Shown: in pieces, positions 34,116-45,670 of the stretch
How the letters are laid out: every line of letters begins with the position of its first letter
Position numbering within the stretch: the first letter of the stretch is position 1
NCBI GenBank assembly: GCA_018292915.2
Contig: JACVVK020000470.1
Span: 361,001-425,000, forward strand
DNA: 64,000 bases
Reading direction: 5' to 3'
From: Batillaria attramentaria
Taxonomy: Eukaryota > Mollusca > Gastropoda > Batillariidae
Notes under the pieces: generated by a model
The model's database searches: none
Seen by the model: only the letters and a program-made list of their open reading frames with translations
What the model was told of the DNA's origin: nothing
Program-made: the position numbers and the translations under genes

Positions 34116-34400
34116 TTCAAGGGACGCAACCTACATGTGTCCACTAGGAAACGCCGACAAGAAAATGCAGTTGCCTCCCCTATACCTTCTACGCGTGTGT
34201 GTGTGTGAGAGAGAGAGCACCCGGTTTCCACTTAATTCAACAGGTATGCCAAAAACAAACAAACCCCCCAAAACAAATTCAACCATTTGAGCATTTATGT
34301 TCGTTCATTGTATCTATGTTGTGCAGGACTGTAGAGTGTACGAATCTGAATTGGCAGGTTGAAGTGTTGTGGAAAAATAAATGTTCAGTGTTGTTTTTGT
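33440..34400 (+). other. Probable 3' UTR of the TMEM97-like gene
   Basis: No ORF of interest. Candidate poly(A) signals are ATTAAA at 33971-33976 and AATAAA at 34376-34381. A (GA)n lies at 34079-34110. Confidence 0.4.
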
Positions 34401-34734
34401 GTGTTTTTTAAACCCTATTACACACTTTAAAAAAAAGGGGCTTGACTGTTTGCATTTATTGTTTTTCAGCAATCTTCAGTGTTTTGTTTATTTTTAACAG
34501 CTTGTCAATTTTTAATCTGACCTCAGCCGTTTACAGCATTACATTTTGATTGTATCCCAAGTATTGGAATCGGTATTGTGACCAGTATAACCTGTTGTTG
34601 TGCATTTTACTCCAGTGTTGTGGAAACGTTTTGGTGTAGGTGTTGTCTGGTTGAACAAATAATAATGACCACCTCTTGCTGCTGACTGACGTTTCATTGT
34701 TTTGTTTGTTTTTTGTTGTTGTTTTTTTTTTTTT

Positions 34735-35235
34735 TTGCTGCAACAACTCTTTGCCGGCTCCAGTGGTGTTCCTCTCTGGTAATGGGTGGAATCCACGGAG
34801 GGCTCGGAAGCTGGGGCAATTTTTTTAATATAATTATTATGCATGATGATGGAGATGAGGATGATAGTAAGTTGATGCTATGGAGGTCCGTGTGGTTTGG
34901 GACTGCGAGGACAGGGCCGCATTCCACGCTTCCTGTTATCAATATCCCGGCATTAACCAGGGCCGGGAACTACGGCACCTGGGGTGCCGGCCGTGTAATC
35001 ATCCACATCATAAGACGTGTCATACCAAGGGAAGCACCCCCAAGTCGCACCCGTGAAGTGGGTGAATCTCGGCTGTGTGGCAACAACCTCCCCATTGGGC
35101 CCATAGCACACCCGCTCTGGGTAGGAGCCGACCTAGGTAGAAAAATCCCGCTTGCCTCGGTTGGGACTCGAATCCGGGTCAGTCTCCCGGTCCATGGTCC
35201 GAAGTGCTAACCACTACACTACGGGGGCCGGTTTT
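34735..35235 (-). mobile_element. tRNA-SINE family B, copy 2 (intact head)
   Basis: The reverse complement starts CCGGCCCCCGTAGTGTAGTG GTTAGCAC (A box) and keeps GGATTCGAGTCCCAACCGAG (B box). It then matches copy 1 across about 450 bp and ends in a poly(A/CAA) tail at the plus-strand T-run near 34722. Confidence 0.9.
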
Positions 35236-35364
35236 GACGTTCTTAGTGGCTGCTGTTTGACTGGTTGTTGATGAACGTGGGAGAGGCTGAATGTGTGACA
35301 GTCAACAACAACAACAACAACAACAACCAAACAAAACGAAATGACTGAAACCAAACGAAACCAA

Positions 35365-35849
35365 GGCTACAGACCACCGATAGCTTCCGGGGCAAGTAAA
35401 AACAACTACGCTAAGTGTAGTAAAAAAAAAAATTGCCCCTTTTTAAATTTGTGTGCAGAATTTTAAAAAAGGCAATCTGGGGCTCTTTGTTGGCTTTGTA
35501 AATAAGTTTCATGCCCGGAATAGTAAAATTAGGGAAAACTGAGTTTCGCTTGTGGACTATTTGTGTTCATGCCAGTGCGCGGCTGGCACGAGAGCTAGCA
35601 GACGACACTGGAATGAGGGGGTATGTAGTCCTGCTAACATTGCACAAAAAAAAAAACAACTGACCCCGGAATATTGAAATTTGTTGAAATTTAGTCAACA
35701 TATGGGTCTTTGGCTGCTGGATTTTTTTTTTTTTTTTGGGGGGGGGGGGGGGGGTGAATGTTAAAGCATTTCTAGGGTGTCGTGCGCGACGTTATGTTGA
35801 ATAGGACCATATAGCATTTTCTTGAAACTTGCACTAATGGTCTGTAGCC
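35365..35849 (+). mobile_element. Repeat family R, copy B
   Basis: Begins GGCTAC and ends GTAGCC. Internal hallmarks include TTGTTGGCTTTGTAAATAAG, GCGCGGCTGGCACGAGAGC, GGGTCTTTGGCTGCTGG and AGCATTTCTAGGGTGTCGTG. It contains a T(n)G(n) expansion at 35723-35753. Confidence 0.85.
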
Positions 35850-36630
35850 CAGAAGAAAACTTTGAGTAACGACACAAAACGGAAGGAAGCCAAACCAAAC
35901 CAAACCAAACCAAACCAAATGAAAACAACAAATTTGTTATCCGGATACACGCACATGACAATATTACTGAAGAACGTGAATCTATGCAGCTGTTCATCAC
36001 AGTGAAAAACCAAACCCATTACGCTTTGCAGAGCGTGCCGTTTTTCAGCTGTTACGACCTCCACCATTGGCTGATCTAATTTGTGAGGCGGCCGGTTGGG
36101 CGTCGATTCAACTGATGTTGTTCGGCGTGTTCACTTCGCGTAGGTATGTATGGAAGCCGTTGTAGTGTCTCAGTAGTGTGTTATTCTCATGAACGTGAAC
36201 TTTGTCTCGTCTACATAGTTTCAATTTTTTTCTCTTTTTTGTCTGTGTCTTTTTTGTGTGCATGCTTGCTCATTTATACCGGCAGAGTCGTATCAGTGTC
36301 ACCCTCGGCTTGTCTCTAGTCTCTACTGAGAGGCGTGAGAGCAGACAAGCAGACGACTTTCCGCTTGGCCGCAAAATCCTTAGTCAGATAAGGGAAAATG
36401 TGTGCCTGCTTCTCTTTAAATCGAAGGCTTGATTTGTATTTAGTGACAGTGTCCAACCAGTTTTTGATCTTTCGGTAGTTTCCGACAACCCGGGGTGCCA
36501 CTGCCAGCCGGCGCATCACCGGCAGTCACTGAGTGGCGGCCGGTTCACTTACTGGCAGTTATAGCATGGCCGGTCGCCGTCTGGCCAGTAAAACCACCGT
36601 GAATCAAAAGACACTGAGAAGAAACTGATG

Positions 36631-36631
<1 letters not shown>

Positions 36632-36673
<42 letters not shown>
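36632..36673. repeat. (CA)n microsatellite
   Basis: About 21 CA units. Confidence 0.97.
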
Positions 36674-36675
<2 letters not shown>

Positions 36676-36794
36676 CAGCTCCACGCGAGGACCTACTCAG
36701 GGGAAGCGACTCTGCACATGAGGAGGAAGCCGGATTAGTACCCGGGCCGGAGAAAACCCTAGTCAGTCCCGGCGGCCCGAATAAACAGTGCCAC

Positions 36795-37395
36795 GTGCGA
36801 AAAGGAAACTTTAAACTTATTCATGGAAATGTTCCTTCTTATCTCCGTACACTTCTTCCTCCCCTGGTATCGTCGGTAAATCCTTATCATGCTCGGAACC
36901 CCTTGGAAAGACAAATGCCGCCCCGCTGCCCTACGGAATTATACAAAGGTTCATTTTTTTCCCTTCGCTACGTTAGCATGGAACGAGTTACCAGATCATG
37001 TAAAGCGCTGCGATTCACTTAGCTCCTTTAAACGTTTCTTATCTCGAGAAGATCCGATCGTCCCTCCGTACTATTACTTAGGCTACAGACCAATTCAGAG
37101 TATTCACTGCAAATTGAGACTCGAAATGAGTGACCTGAACGACCACCTTGTAAGAGACATTTGTCTGACGACCGTTCTTGTGCATGTGCTTACGAAGTAG
37201 AAGATGCATCCCATTACTTAATAAAGTGCCCCCTGTTTCATCATGCACGTAGCTCTACATTAGCATTACTGCCGTACGACTTCAAGGTTGATATCCTCTT
37301 GAGAGGAAGCCCCACCCAATCTGTATACCAAAATACAAGTCTTTTCCAAACAGTTCAACAGTTTATTGACCTGTCGGGTCGCTTCGCCGTTTAAA
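36795..37395 (+). pseudogene. LINE ORF2 C-terminal fragment (L2/CR1-like tail), frameshifted
   Basis: Segments in two to three frames: LIHGNVPSYLRTLLPPLVSS, NPYHARNP, then FPFATLAWNELPDHVKRCDS, LSSFKRFL, PYYYLGYRPIQSIHCKLRLE, MSDLNDHL. It ends with a Cys/His tail (CACAYEVEDASHYLIKCPLF HHAR). This is the usual post-RT region of vertebrate- and invertebrate-type L2/CR1-like LINEs. At least two frameshifts and no RT domain: a dead 5'-truncated copy. A family D-like module lies just upstream at about 36720-36760. Confidence 0.8.
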
Positions 37396-37500
37396 TTTTT
37401 AAACCTGCGTGCACGCGGGCGGGCTGTTGCCACCGCCACTCACAGTAAAGTTTGATATGCTCTTTCATCTTTCCTTTCTTCTTCCTGCTCTCTTCTTTTC

Positions 37501-38213
37501 TTAGTGTGATGGTGTTGAGTGATTCAGGCAGGCAGGGAGGCAAACACAGCGGTCGCTATGACATGAGTTTTATTACAACAGGAAACAACAGCAGGATACA
37601 AACAAACGCAGTCACAAGCGGCAGGGCTGAGAGCGAGAGTGTGAGCGTGCAGCGAACCGTGGCTCGCAGCTCCTTATATGCGCCCAGCGCGGCCCGCAAA
37701 GACAGCAACGGCCGCTCGCAGCAGGAAGGAGCCAATATTCTCGCGCGGCGAAATCTGTGTTTGTTTACACACAGAAAACTAACAATAGCGGGCGTAATAC
37801 AACAGCTACAAACTTCAAACTGCATTCAAAAGAGAGTGAAAAGTACTTTAAGATGGCATAAGTTTGGCACATTATCAAAGTATAGAGACAGGGACCACGC
37901 ACCTGAAAAGAGGTGAAAATGGCAAAATACACCCGTTAAACTACAAAACAGCGCTAAAAACAAAACATGATTAAAAAGTACAAACTCTTCTGAAACTACT
38001 ATAGTTTACATGATAACTTTAGGTTTAGTGACTGCGGAGATATTTAGCACTAAATGGACACAAACAAACACAACTAATTTGCACATGAGCCATCGTGGTT
38101 CCGCAACGCTGCACGCGTGCGGTAGCCTACAGGCGAACACAGCCTGCGGCACACAGCTGGCCGGAGAACCTAGGGTAGTGGGCGAGAGGGTCCAAACCAC
38201 TCGGCTACATTAG
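37501..38213 (-). mobile_element. Solo LTR of an LTR retrotransposon
   Basis: 37505-38209 begins TGTGATGG and ends GGCTACA on plus (TG...CA in either orientation). It is bounded by TTAG at 37501-37504 and 38210-38213. In minus orientation a TATA box (ATATAAG, 37673-37679) is followed about 100 bp later by AATAAA (37569-37574), the promoter and poly(A) order of an LTR. No internal gag/pol and no partner LTR, hence solo. Confidence 0.65.
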
Positions 38214-38417
38214 TTTTCTCTTTTTATGTGTCTTTATATCTTAGTCCAGTCAGTTTTTCCATGCCAATTTCTCCGCCATGCTTTTTGTAAACTTGTTTAG
38301 ATGAGCACGTATATAAGTTTTACTTGTTGTGCTCTTTTCAACGTAATACTGTTTACTGCTTGACGGTGAATTCCGCATTGAATAAAAATGTTTAAACCAA
38401 AAGGAAAAAAAATCTTT

Positions 38418-38495
38418 GCTCCGAGTGGGACTCGAACCTGACCTCCCGCGTTGGTAACGAAATCTCTTAACCACTAGACCACTGGCTCACACCGG
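38418..38495 (-). mobile_element. tRNA-SINE family C, head fragment
   Basis: The reverse complement has GTGGTCTAGTGGTTAAGAG (A box) and GGTTCGAGTCCCACTCGG (B box), as at 53098. The body is absent or unrecognisable. Confidence 0.7.
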
Positions 38496-38529
38496 CTTCA
38501 AGTTCTGAAGCATAGCTCACTTTCTCTTG

Positions 38530-39130
38530 TACCTACCCCCCCCCCCCCCCCTTCCACACCCTCCCACCACCCCTCCCCGCCCCTCCTCTACACACACACA
38601 CACCCTCCCTCTCCCTGGTTCCATTCCCCACTTTCCTCCTCCACTTCAAAATCGAATGAGGCTGGTGATTCCTTCAGTGTAATGAGTATCATCAGTTTAA
38701 AAAAAAAAAAAAAAGAAACCTGTTCGGCCGCATCAAAGGAGCACTAAACTGAAAATTCTCACAAACATGCTTTCTGATTGAACCGCATTGTTCGGCCTAT
38801 CTTGTTCTGTCGTTTTACGACCGTATTAAGCATTTCATGCCTCCTTTTCTAAAGAGATGGAGATTGGGTAAGAGGTGTCATTACAGCGCACCACGATTTT
38901 CGACGATAAAACAAAATGAACGTTATCAACGGTTTTGACAGTTTATTTTCAAGCCATGATCGTTTCATGACGGGCCGCCGCATTACGTCTTTTGTGGAAA
39001 ATTTATGGACAGATTTTTCGTCCAAAAGCATTTGTGTAATAGAGGAGTGCAGGCAGGAGGGAACCTTATTTTAGTGTCGCATATCTTAGCACTGTTTTCT
39101 AAATGATTTGTTTTGTTTTGTTTTGTTTTG
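38530..39130. other. No gene seen; C-run, short CA repeat, A-run and (TTTTG)n
   Basis: Low-complexity patches at 38537-38551, 38591-38603, 38699-38714 and 39108-39131; remaining sequence has no recognised content. Confidence 0.5.
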
Positions 39131-39136
39131 TTCTGT

Positions 39137-39190
39137 AACGTTTCAACAGGACTTTTGTTGTGGTGTCACATACCTTTTTCTTTCTTTTCG

Positions 39191-39239
<49 letters not shown>

Positions 39240-39251
39240 TGTGTGTGTGTG

Positions 39252-39326
<75 letters not shown>

Positions 39327-39375
39327 ACGGTGTGTGCACGGTGTGTGTGTGTGTGTGTGTGTGTTTTGTTTTGTT
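39137..39375. repeat. (GT)n array with duplicated upstream block
   Basis: AACGTTTCAACAGGACTTTT and about 35 further bases precede about 170 bp of interrupted (GT)n. The same block recurs at 39882 before another GT array. Confidence 0.9.
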
Positions 39376-39411
39376 TTGTTTACTGGCCTTTTTAACTTGA
39401 ACAGGGGTGGG

Positions 39412-39583
39412 TCGGTGTTTCATGGGAGTTTAACATCCTTTTCCACCACGTAAGGGTGATATCAACGACGGGGCAACGAGAAAAAGGCCGGCACAAATAT
39501 TTGGCCCCAGCCGGGATTCTAACTCACGACCCGAACACTGAGAGTCCAACGCTCTACCATTCGGTTATCCAAGCTCCCTCCCA
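39412..39583 (-). mobile_element. tRNA-SINE family A copy
   Basis: Full body. The B box is altered by one base (GGATTCTAACT on plus), and the A-box side is intact (CTCTACCATTCGGTTATCC). Confidence 0.9.
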
Positions 39584-39881
39584 TTTTAACAGCGTGAAAA
39601 GTCAGATACATAAAGGAATAGAGGAGCATTGTTGCAGACTCAGTGACCACACTACTTTTATCTGTGACAGTTGTACAATCATGAATAATAATAATTTTGT
39701 AACAATGAAGATAATGATGAAAATGTAAACATGTTTTGTGTGCTGATCTTAGATTGACAGTTGTAGATCGATTTTTTTTTTTATATTACAAACCCAAATG
39801 CAAAATAGACAGTCACAGACAAGGAATCGTGCTCTGACGGAATATAAAGAAATGTGCAGAAAATAAATAAATAAATAAATA

Positions 39882-39958
39882 ACGTTTCAACAGGACTTTT
39901 GTTGTGGTGTGACATACCTTTTTCCTTCTTTACCCTCTGTGTGTGTGTGTGTGCCCAC

Positions 39959-40033
<75 letters not shown>

Positions 40034-40037
40034 CCAC

Positions 40038-40094
<57 letters not shown>

Positions 40095-40125
40095 CCACGG
40101 TGTGTGTGTGTGTGTGTGTGTGCGT
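39882..40125. repeat. Compound (GT)n with GCCCACG spacers
   Basis: Three spacers reading GCCCACG interrupt about 170 bp of GT units, downstream of the duplicated block. Confidence 0.95.
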
Positions 40126-40139
40126 TCTTTCTTTCTCAG

Positions 40140-41080
40140 ACATGTATCATCTGATTCTGCTTTACGAGCGCTCTAAATAAGCGAAAGATCGCTTCTTTCT
40201 CAGTTCTCCCTAGAAGAGAAACTGTCTTGCCTACACACTGAAGCCAGTCGTTCCCGTTCTGTTTTCTATTTCGGGGGCTGACTGGCCGGAGAAAAAGGGA
40301 CGTAACGCCAGTATCTCCTAAGCGGCAGTGCAGTCCCTTCCCTGCCCCGCCACATTCGATCGCTTTTCCCCCTCGCGTCAATGTTTTAACTGTCACTGGC
40401 ACTGATTGGGTTGGCGGACTCCTGATGAAGTCGCCTGCTCATATTTCTCCCGATTAATAGGCCCTCATTACTCAATTAATAACAAGAGGAGGCCATCCAA
40501 TTTGCCAAGGGAGAGAACGGAACCGGCTCTGGGTAATTGTACGGCAGTGTGGCGAGCGACCCAAACTGGTTTTCTATTATCTTTTACCAGGCGCATGAAA
40601 TTGAGATGCGGCCCTCGCCGGTGATTTAAACGTCTCTAGGCAATATCCATCATATATTTTCTTTCTTTCTTTCTTTCTTTCTCGTGTCCGTTTGGTCCTT
40701 TTTCGTGTGTGTGTGTGTGCCCCCCCCCCCCCCGCCTCCCCCGGCATTGTCGTATTTTTGAATTGGCCAAAAGCGTGATGATATTATTTCCTTCATGTAG
40801 GCTACTGATGAGAAAATTTGTTTGCTTAGTCCATGGATCAGTTCTTTTTTCACCAGGATATTTTTTGGTGTCTGGTTTTGTCTCGTTTTCTTGTCGTATT
40901 TTTAAAATCCAAAATAATACTACTGTTGTTTCCTCCAAGTATTGACGAGAAAATTTGTTTACATAGTTCAAGGCTCAGTGTTTTTTTTGTTTTTGTTTTT
41001 TTGTACAGCCGTTACCTGCTTCGCAACTGAGATGCAGCTTAATAGGGTGGACCATATTTTACTACGCCCAGTAACGTTTT
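40140..41080. other. No gene seen; (TTTC)n and C-run
   Basis: (CTTT)n at 40659-40682, short (GT)n and a C-run at 40705-40733. Open frames lack domains. Confidence 0.45.
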
Positions 41081-41081
41081 G

Positions 41082-41240
41082 GTAGTTGCTGTTGTTGTTG
41101 TTGTTGCTGTTGTTGTTGTTGTTGCTGTTGTTGTTGTTTGTTATTGTTTGTTTGTTTTTTGCCGGCAGTTTGGTACAGGTAGGTTAGAGCCAGACACTGT
41201 TCAGTTGGATTCTGCATGAGAGAGAGAGAGAGAGAAAGAG
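41082..41240. repeat. (GTT/GCT)n and (GA)n
   Basis: GTT units with scattered GCT at 41087-41140, (GTTT)n, and (GA)n at 41218-41236. Confidence 0.9.
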
Positions 41241-41626
41241 CGCTCCACCTCCGCAAAATTGCACCTACCTTACCCTTCACCCCCCCCCCCCCCCACGTCC
41301 TTTCCCCCGTCCCTCTATCCCTTCAGATCGATTTTCTGCCCGCGTCTTCGTTCTGGCTGTCATTTTCCAGTTACTGCGGATTGCCGTGTCTATTTCAGGG
41401 CGACTATGGAGCCAGCAGAACTTGGGGGGCGACAAGATTGGCCTGTTGCACGTGCGAGGGAGAGGCAAGAGTTCGCGTGACTGGCCAGTTCGCTCTGTCT
41501 CTTGGGTTTTGTTGTAAGAGAGCGGGGAAGAAAGGGGTGCCTAGGTGCGGAGGAGGGTAGAGGAGGTGATGTTGTGTTTCAGATATGACAATGGAGAAGA
41601 AAAGTTTCTTTAAAAACTTTTTATTT

Positions 41627-41748
41627 TATTTTATTTATTTATTTATTTATTTATTTTTTTTTTGGGGGGGGGGGGGGGGAGTAGGAGGGGCGGATTGGGA
41701 GGGTGTCTATCATACGACCAACCAACCAACCAGCCACCCAAGCTGTGT

Positions 41749-41786
<38 letters not shown>

Positions 41787-41796
41787 GCGTGCACGC

Positions 41797-41827
<31 letters not shown>

Positions 41828-41832
41828 CACCC

Positions 41833-41868
<36 letters not shown>

Positions 41869-41917
41869 CGCGTGCACGCGCCAGAGAGAGAGAGAGAGAG
41901 AGAGAGCACCTGGTGCG

Positions 41918-41948
<31 letters not shown>

Positions 41949-42016
41949 TTGTGTGTGTGTGTATGTGTGTGCGCGCGCGCACGCGCCAGAGCCGGAGAGA
42001 GAGAGAGAGAGCATCC

Positions 42017-42057
<41 letters not shown>
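41627..42057. repeat. T-rich/G-run followed by a GT-GA higher-order satellite
   Basis: (TTTA)n and T(n)G(n) at 41627-41679. Then three units of about 100 bp, each (GT)n, a GTGCACGC(G/A)CCA-like core, (GA)n and GCAYCYGG. Confidence 0.95.
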
Positions 42058-42060
<3 letters not shown>

Positions 42061-42595
42061 TAACTTATATTTTTTTTGTTTGGTTGGTTTTTGTTGTTGT
42101 TGTTTTCCACAGGTGCAGTCACGCTTTCACACTTGTGTACAGAAGATGACAATCAGTCATGCGCAATAATTAAACCAGTGTGTTATAATCAATAATTTTA
42201 ACAGCTACATCCAAAATCGGCTTGTAACACACCTCAGTGCCACAGCCAGCGAGCGCAGTCGCTGGATCTAGCACCGCCACCCCCGTGACAGATCCTTTCC
42301 GCCTCCAGGATAAAAGAGTGGATTACAGGGGCAGACAATGCGGGATTAAACCGATACTCTGTGCCGGTTAGCTGACGATCTGCACACGATGTTCCCCGTC
42401 TCATATCCGATAGCTCAGGGCGGAAGTAGGCATTCATGACGTACTTCCTGCACGTGCGCGCATGCGCTCTGATACGTCACAGCGCGTGCTGGGGAGTTGC
42501 GGGTCGCTACATAGTCGCGGCAAGGACAGTAGGGTGGTGGAGCGTCGTCGGCACGTGCTCTGGGTATCACGTGATTCACGTATGGCCAAATGGGT

Positions 42596-42596
<1 letters not shown>

Positions 42597-42633
<37 letters not shown>
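42597..42633. repeat. Poly(C) tract, 37 bp
   Basis: Pure C run. The preceding 42060-42590 holds no recognisable gene. Confidence 0.95.
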
Positions 42634-42634
<1 letters not shown>

Positions 42635-42912
42635 TCCGAAAATGAAATGAAAACAGTTTTTATTCTGATACCAGAAGTTTATCAACCACGGTTGAGGGAT
42701 TTTTGTTGTCGTTGTAAGATCTGGTTGACTGGACTGGCAAAACCGGCAGTACATTTGTTCAGCTCAGATTGTGCGAACAAAAAGTGTTACTTTCCTATCA
42801 AAATGTCAAATTTTACAACTGCATCGATATTGGGATTGTTGTGTTAAGCAATAATATATCGGGTGCTCTGCTTTCCTCCCTCTCTCTGTTGTTCAATCGA
42901 CCTCAGGAATAA

Positions 42913-43260
42913 AGAAAAAAATGAAATATTGCATAAAGAAAAAGAAATTAAAGAAGTTAAATATTGCAAAAATAAGAAACAAAACTAAAAAGAATAAGAA
43001 AGTGAAATATTGCACACACAAAAAAAATTAAAAAAAAATAAAAAAGTGAAATATTGCAACAAAAAAATAAACAAAACTAAAAAGAAAGAAAAAAGTGAAA
43101 TATTGCAACAACAAAAAAAAAATTAAAAAAGAAACAAAAACGTGAAATATTGCCCCCCCCCCCCCCCCCAAAAAAAAAAAAATTAAATAAACAAAACTAA
43201 AAAGAAAGAAAAAAGTGAAATATTGCAAAAAATAAAACAAAACTAAAAAGAAATAATTCT
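42913..43260. repeat. A-rich minisatellite with GTGAAATATTGC core
   Basis: Seven occurrences of (G/T)(T/A)GAAATATTGC-like cores, spaced 36-73 bp apart, are separated by AAAACTAAAAAG-type linkers. The sixth core runs into a C(n)A(n) tract at 43152-43181. Confidence 0.9.
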
Positions 43261-43387
43261 GCAAAAATACAAATAAAAATAAATATAAATAGAGATAAAG
43301 AAAAAAATAACAAGGATAAAACAAAGAAAACAAGCAAAACAAAACAAAAAAGTGTGTGTGTTGTAGGGGTGGGGGGGGGGGGGGGGC

Positions 43388-43505
43388 AATTTCCTACTGA
43401 ATCCGAAACTTGAATAGCTGAGCCTGATCTTGCGCACCACGTGATCGCAATGTGTTCATGTGTGTCCTGCGTGTGACTGGCTCAACGTGAATGTTATCGC
43501 ACGTG
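43388..43505 (+). mobile_element. SINE family C body fragment
   Basis: Matches 53310-53410: ATCCGAAACTTGAATAGCTGA, CGCACCACGTGATCGCAATG and TGTTCATGTGTG. Confidence 0.65.
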
Positions 43506-43509
43506 TTCC

Positions 43510-44240
43510 ACTCAGTCACATGAGTGTCCTGCGTTTGGAGATGTCGTTTATTCAAAAGTATCATCAACAACAACAACAAACATTTGAACCTAATAACTAG
43601 CAAGCAACATGTGATATCCCATTTTCCCCGATCACTGCTGTGCAGGTGACAAAATCAGTCAGTATCCACGGAGGCTAACCTTTAAACACGACTGACATTT
43701 ACACGGTCAAGCCAATTGCCACAAGGCCGAAGCTGCTAAACTTAGACTATACAAGGAAGCTTCCTATCACAGCTTCCAGTCGTAAATTAGAAGGAGACAC
43801 TTGACCGACCGGCACGTGCCGTTTCTCGCTGCTTTTGCCTTGGGTCTGCCCTGGCTTCATGCTTGTCCCCCGCTTTTTTTTCCCCTCCATTTTTCTGTCT
43901 CTTGTATTCTGGCGGATGCGGGCATCATAGAAGAACTCCATTCTCGGTACCTTCAGCACGCGATGAGGGAGCACGTGCAGAGGACGTAAGACACAGATGC
44001 AAAACCAGTCTGAATTTGTAGAGGTGGAAAAGGGACTTGTGTCTCTGGCTGGTCACGAGAAAGGGGCATTGCGCCAATGCGTGCGTGCGTGCGTGCGTGC
44101 GTGCGGCGCGTGTCAGTCGGTCTTGGAAAGCGCGGGCCCCTGAGAAAGCAGACACTGTGTTGATTTACCGCTTGAACGTGGGAGACTATGTTTTGTTTTA
44201 TTGCTGCTTCCTTCCTGAAAATAAAATGAAAAACAGAATA
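43510..44240. other. No recognisable gene
   Basis: Short (GCGT)n at 44082-44105; nothing else assignable. Confidence 0.4.
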
Positions 44241-44254
44241 TTAAGATTTGACTG

Positions 44255-44432
44255 CTGTTGATGCTACTACTACTACTACTGCTGCTGCTGCTACTGTTCC
44301 TACTCCTCCTCCTACTGTACTACATGAACTACTACTACTGTTCCTACTACTATTACTAGTACTGCTACTACTGCTATGACTGACTACCGTCCCTAGTCCT
44401 ACTACTACTACAACTACTACTGCAACTGTATT
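44255..44432. repeat. Degenerate (CTA/CTG)n trinucleotide tract
   Basis: CTA units with CTG, CTC and CTT variants over nearly 180 bp. Confidence 0.9.
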
Positions 44433-44469
44433 ATAGTAAAACACTACTTGGCTGGAGAGGGGGTTTGGG

Positions 44470-44652
44470 CGTGGGGGTGGGTAGGTGGGTGTTTGGGGGT
44501 TTGACGTCCTTTTCCACCACATACGGGTGATATCAAAGACTGGGCAACGATGAAAAAGCCAGCACAAATATTTGGCCCCCAGCCGGGATACGAACTCACG
44601 CCCCGAACATTGGAAGTCTAACGCTCTACCACTCGGCCACCCCGGCTCCCCC
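44470..44652 (-). mobile_element. tRNA-SINE family A, near-full copy
   Basis: Body, B box (GGATACGAACTCACG on plus), A-box side (CTCTACCACTCGGCCACCCC) and head end (GGCTCCCC). Confidence 0.92.
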
Positions 44653-45226
44653 TTTGGGCGTGGGGAGGGGGGGTGGGTGGATACAACAACGGAATTACAT
44701 TCATATGTGCATGATCAGTTATTTTATTGTCTTTTTTCACGACCTGTGTTGAAATTTATTCTGGTAGAGGGTAAATAGGCTCAGCATGTTGATAAAAAAA
44801 CATTCTATCAAAGAAAGCTGGTGAAAGTTTCCGGACATTAAACAAAACAAACCTGCCTTCTCTCTCTCTGCCCCCCCCCCCCCCCCCGGTCACTTTCCCT
44901 ACCTCTACCCCCCACCCCCACGCCCTTCCCTTCCCCTTCCTTCCGGCCTCGTCCCACCCACCCCTCCTCCGCCCTGTTCCCTCATCCCAAAACCTCAAAA
45001 TAAAAAATAAAAAAATAAAAAAAAGAGAAGAGAAAAAAACAAGAGTCAGATCGCGTGATAGCATGACAGTTTTGTGACAGGGTTGGCGTGAGAGATAATT
45101 TCGCCCGCTTTTTTTCTTTTCCTTGTCTTTAGGTCCGAGCTGTTCCCATCCTGCTGGCTGTTATTGTCTCTAGACACGGGATTACGATAATTACACTCAG
45201 CCACACACAGCTAGCATCCTTGAATA

Positions 45227-45247
45227 TGTGCGTGTGTGCGTGCGTGC

Positions 45248-45305
<58 letters not shown>
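45227..45305. repeat. (GT)n(GA)n microsatellite
   Basis: GT/GCGT units followed by about 17 GA units, directly abutting a SINE. Confidence 0.95.
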
Positions 45306-45307
<2 letters not shown>

Positions 45308-45412
45308 GGGTGGGTGGGTGTTTGGGGGTTTAACGTCCTTTTTCACCGCGTGATATCAAAGACGGGGCATCGATGAAAAAGCCAGCACAAATATTTGGCC
45401 CCAGCCGGGTGG
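45306..45412 (-). mobile_element. tRNA-SINE family A, truncated copy between microsatellites
   Basis: The body from the GGGTGGGTG tail to GGCCCCAGCCGGG. The tRNA head is replaced by a G-run and (GA)n (45411-45456). Confidence 0.88.
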
Positions 45413-45423
45413 GGGGGGGGGGG

Positions 45424-45458
<35 letters not shown>

Positions 45459-45670
45459 GTCAAACTGAAATAAATAATTTTGAATTGAATAAACATTATT
45501 TTTCCAAGGATAAAAGTTATGGACAACACAGACACGCATTCGTGTTTGCGAATAATTATGTCCTTGTCAACGTCAGTGAGCACGTGAAAGAGAGAACATA
45601 AACATGAACAGTCAAAGGGGAACTTACTGAGACACCTGGTGACAGCGTCTGTAATGCTGGCACTTAGCCA

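Noticed and set aside
39899..40180. Cys-Val-rich protein frames
   Set aside because: Pure GT microsatellite translation.
41585..42169. Overlapping long frames on both strands (up to 194 codons)
   Set aside because: They are (GT)n and (GA)n read as Cys-Val, His-Thr and Arg-Glu; coding in five frames at once is a repeat signature.
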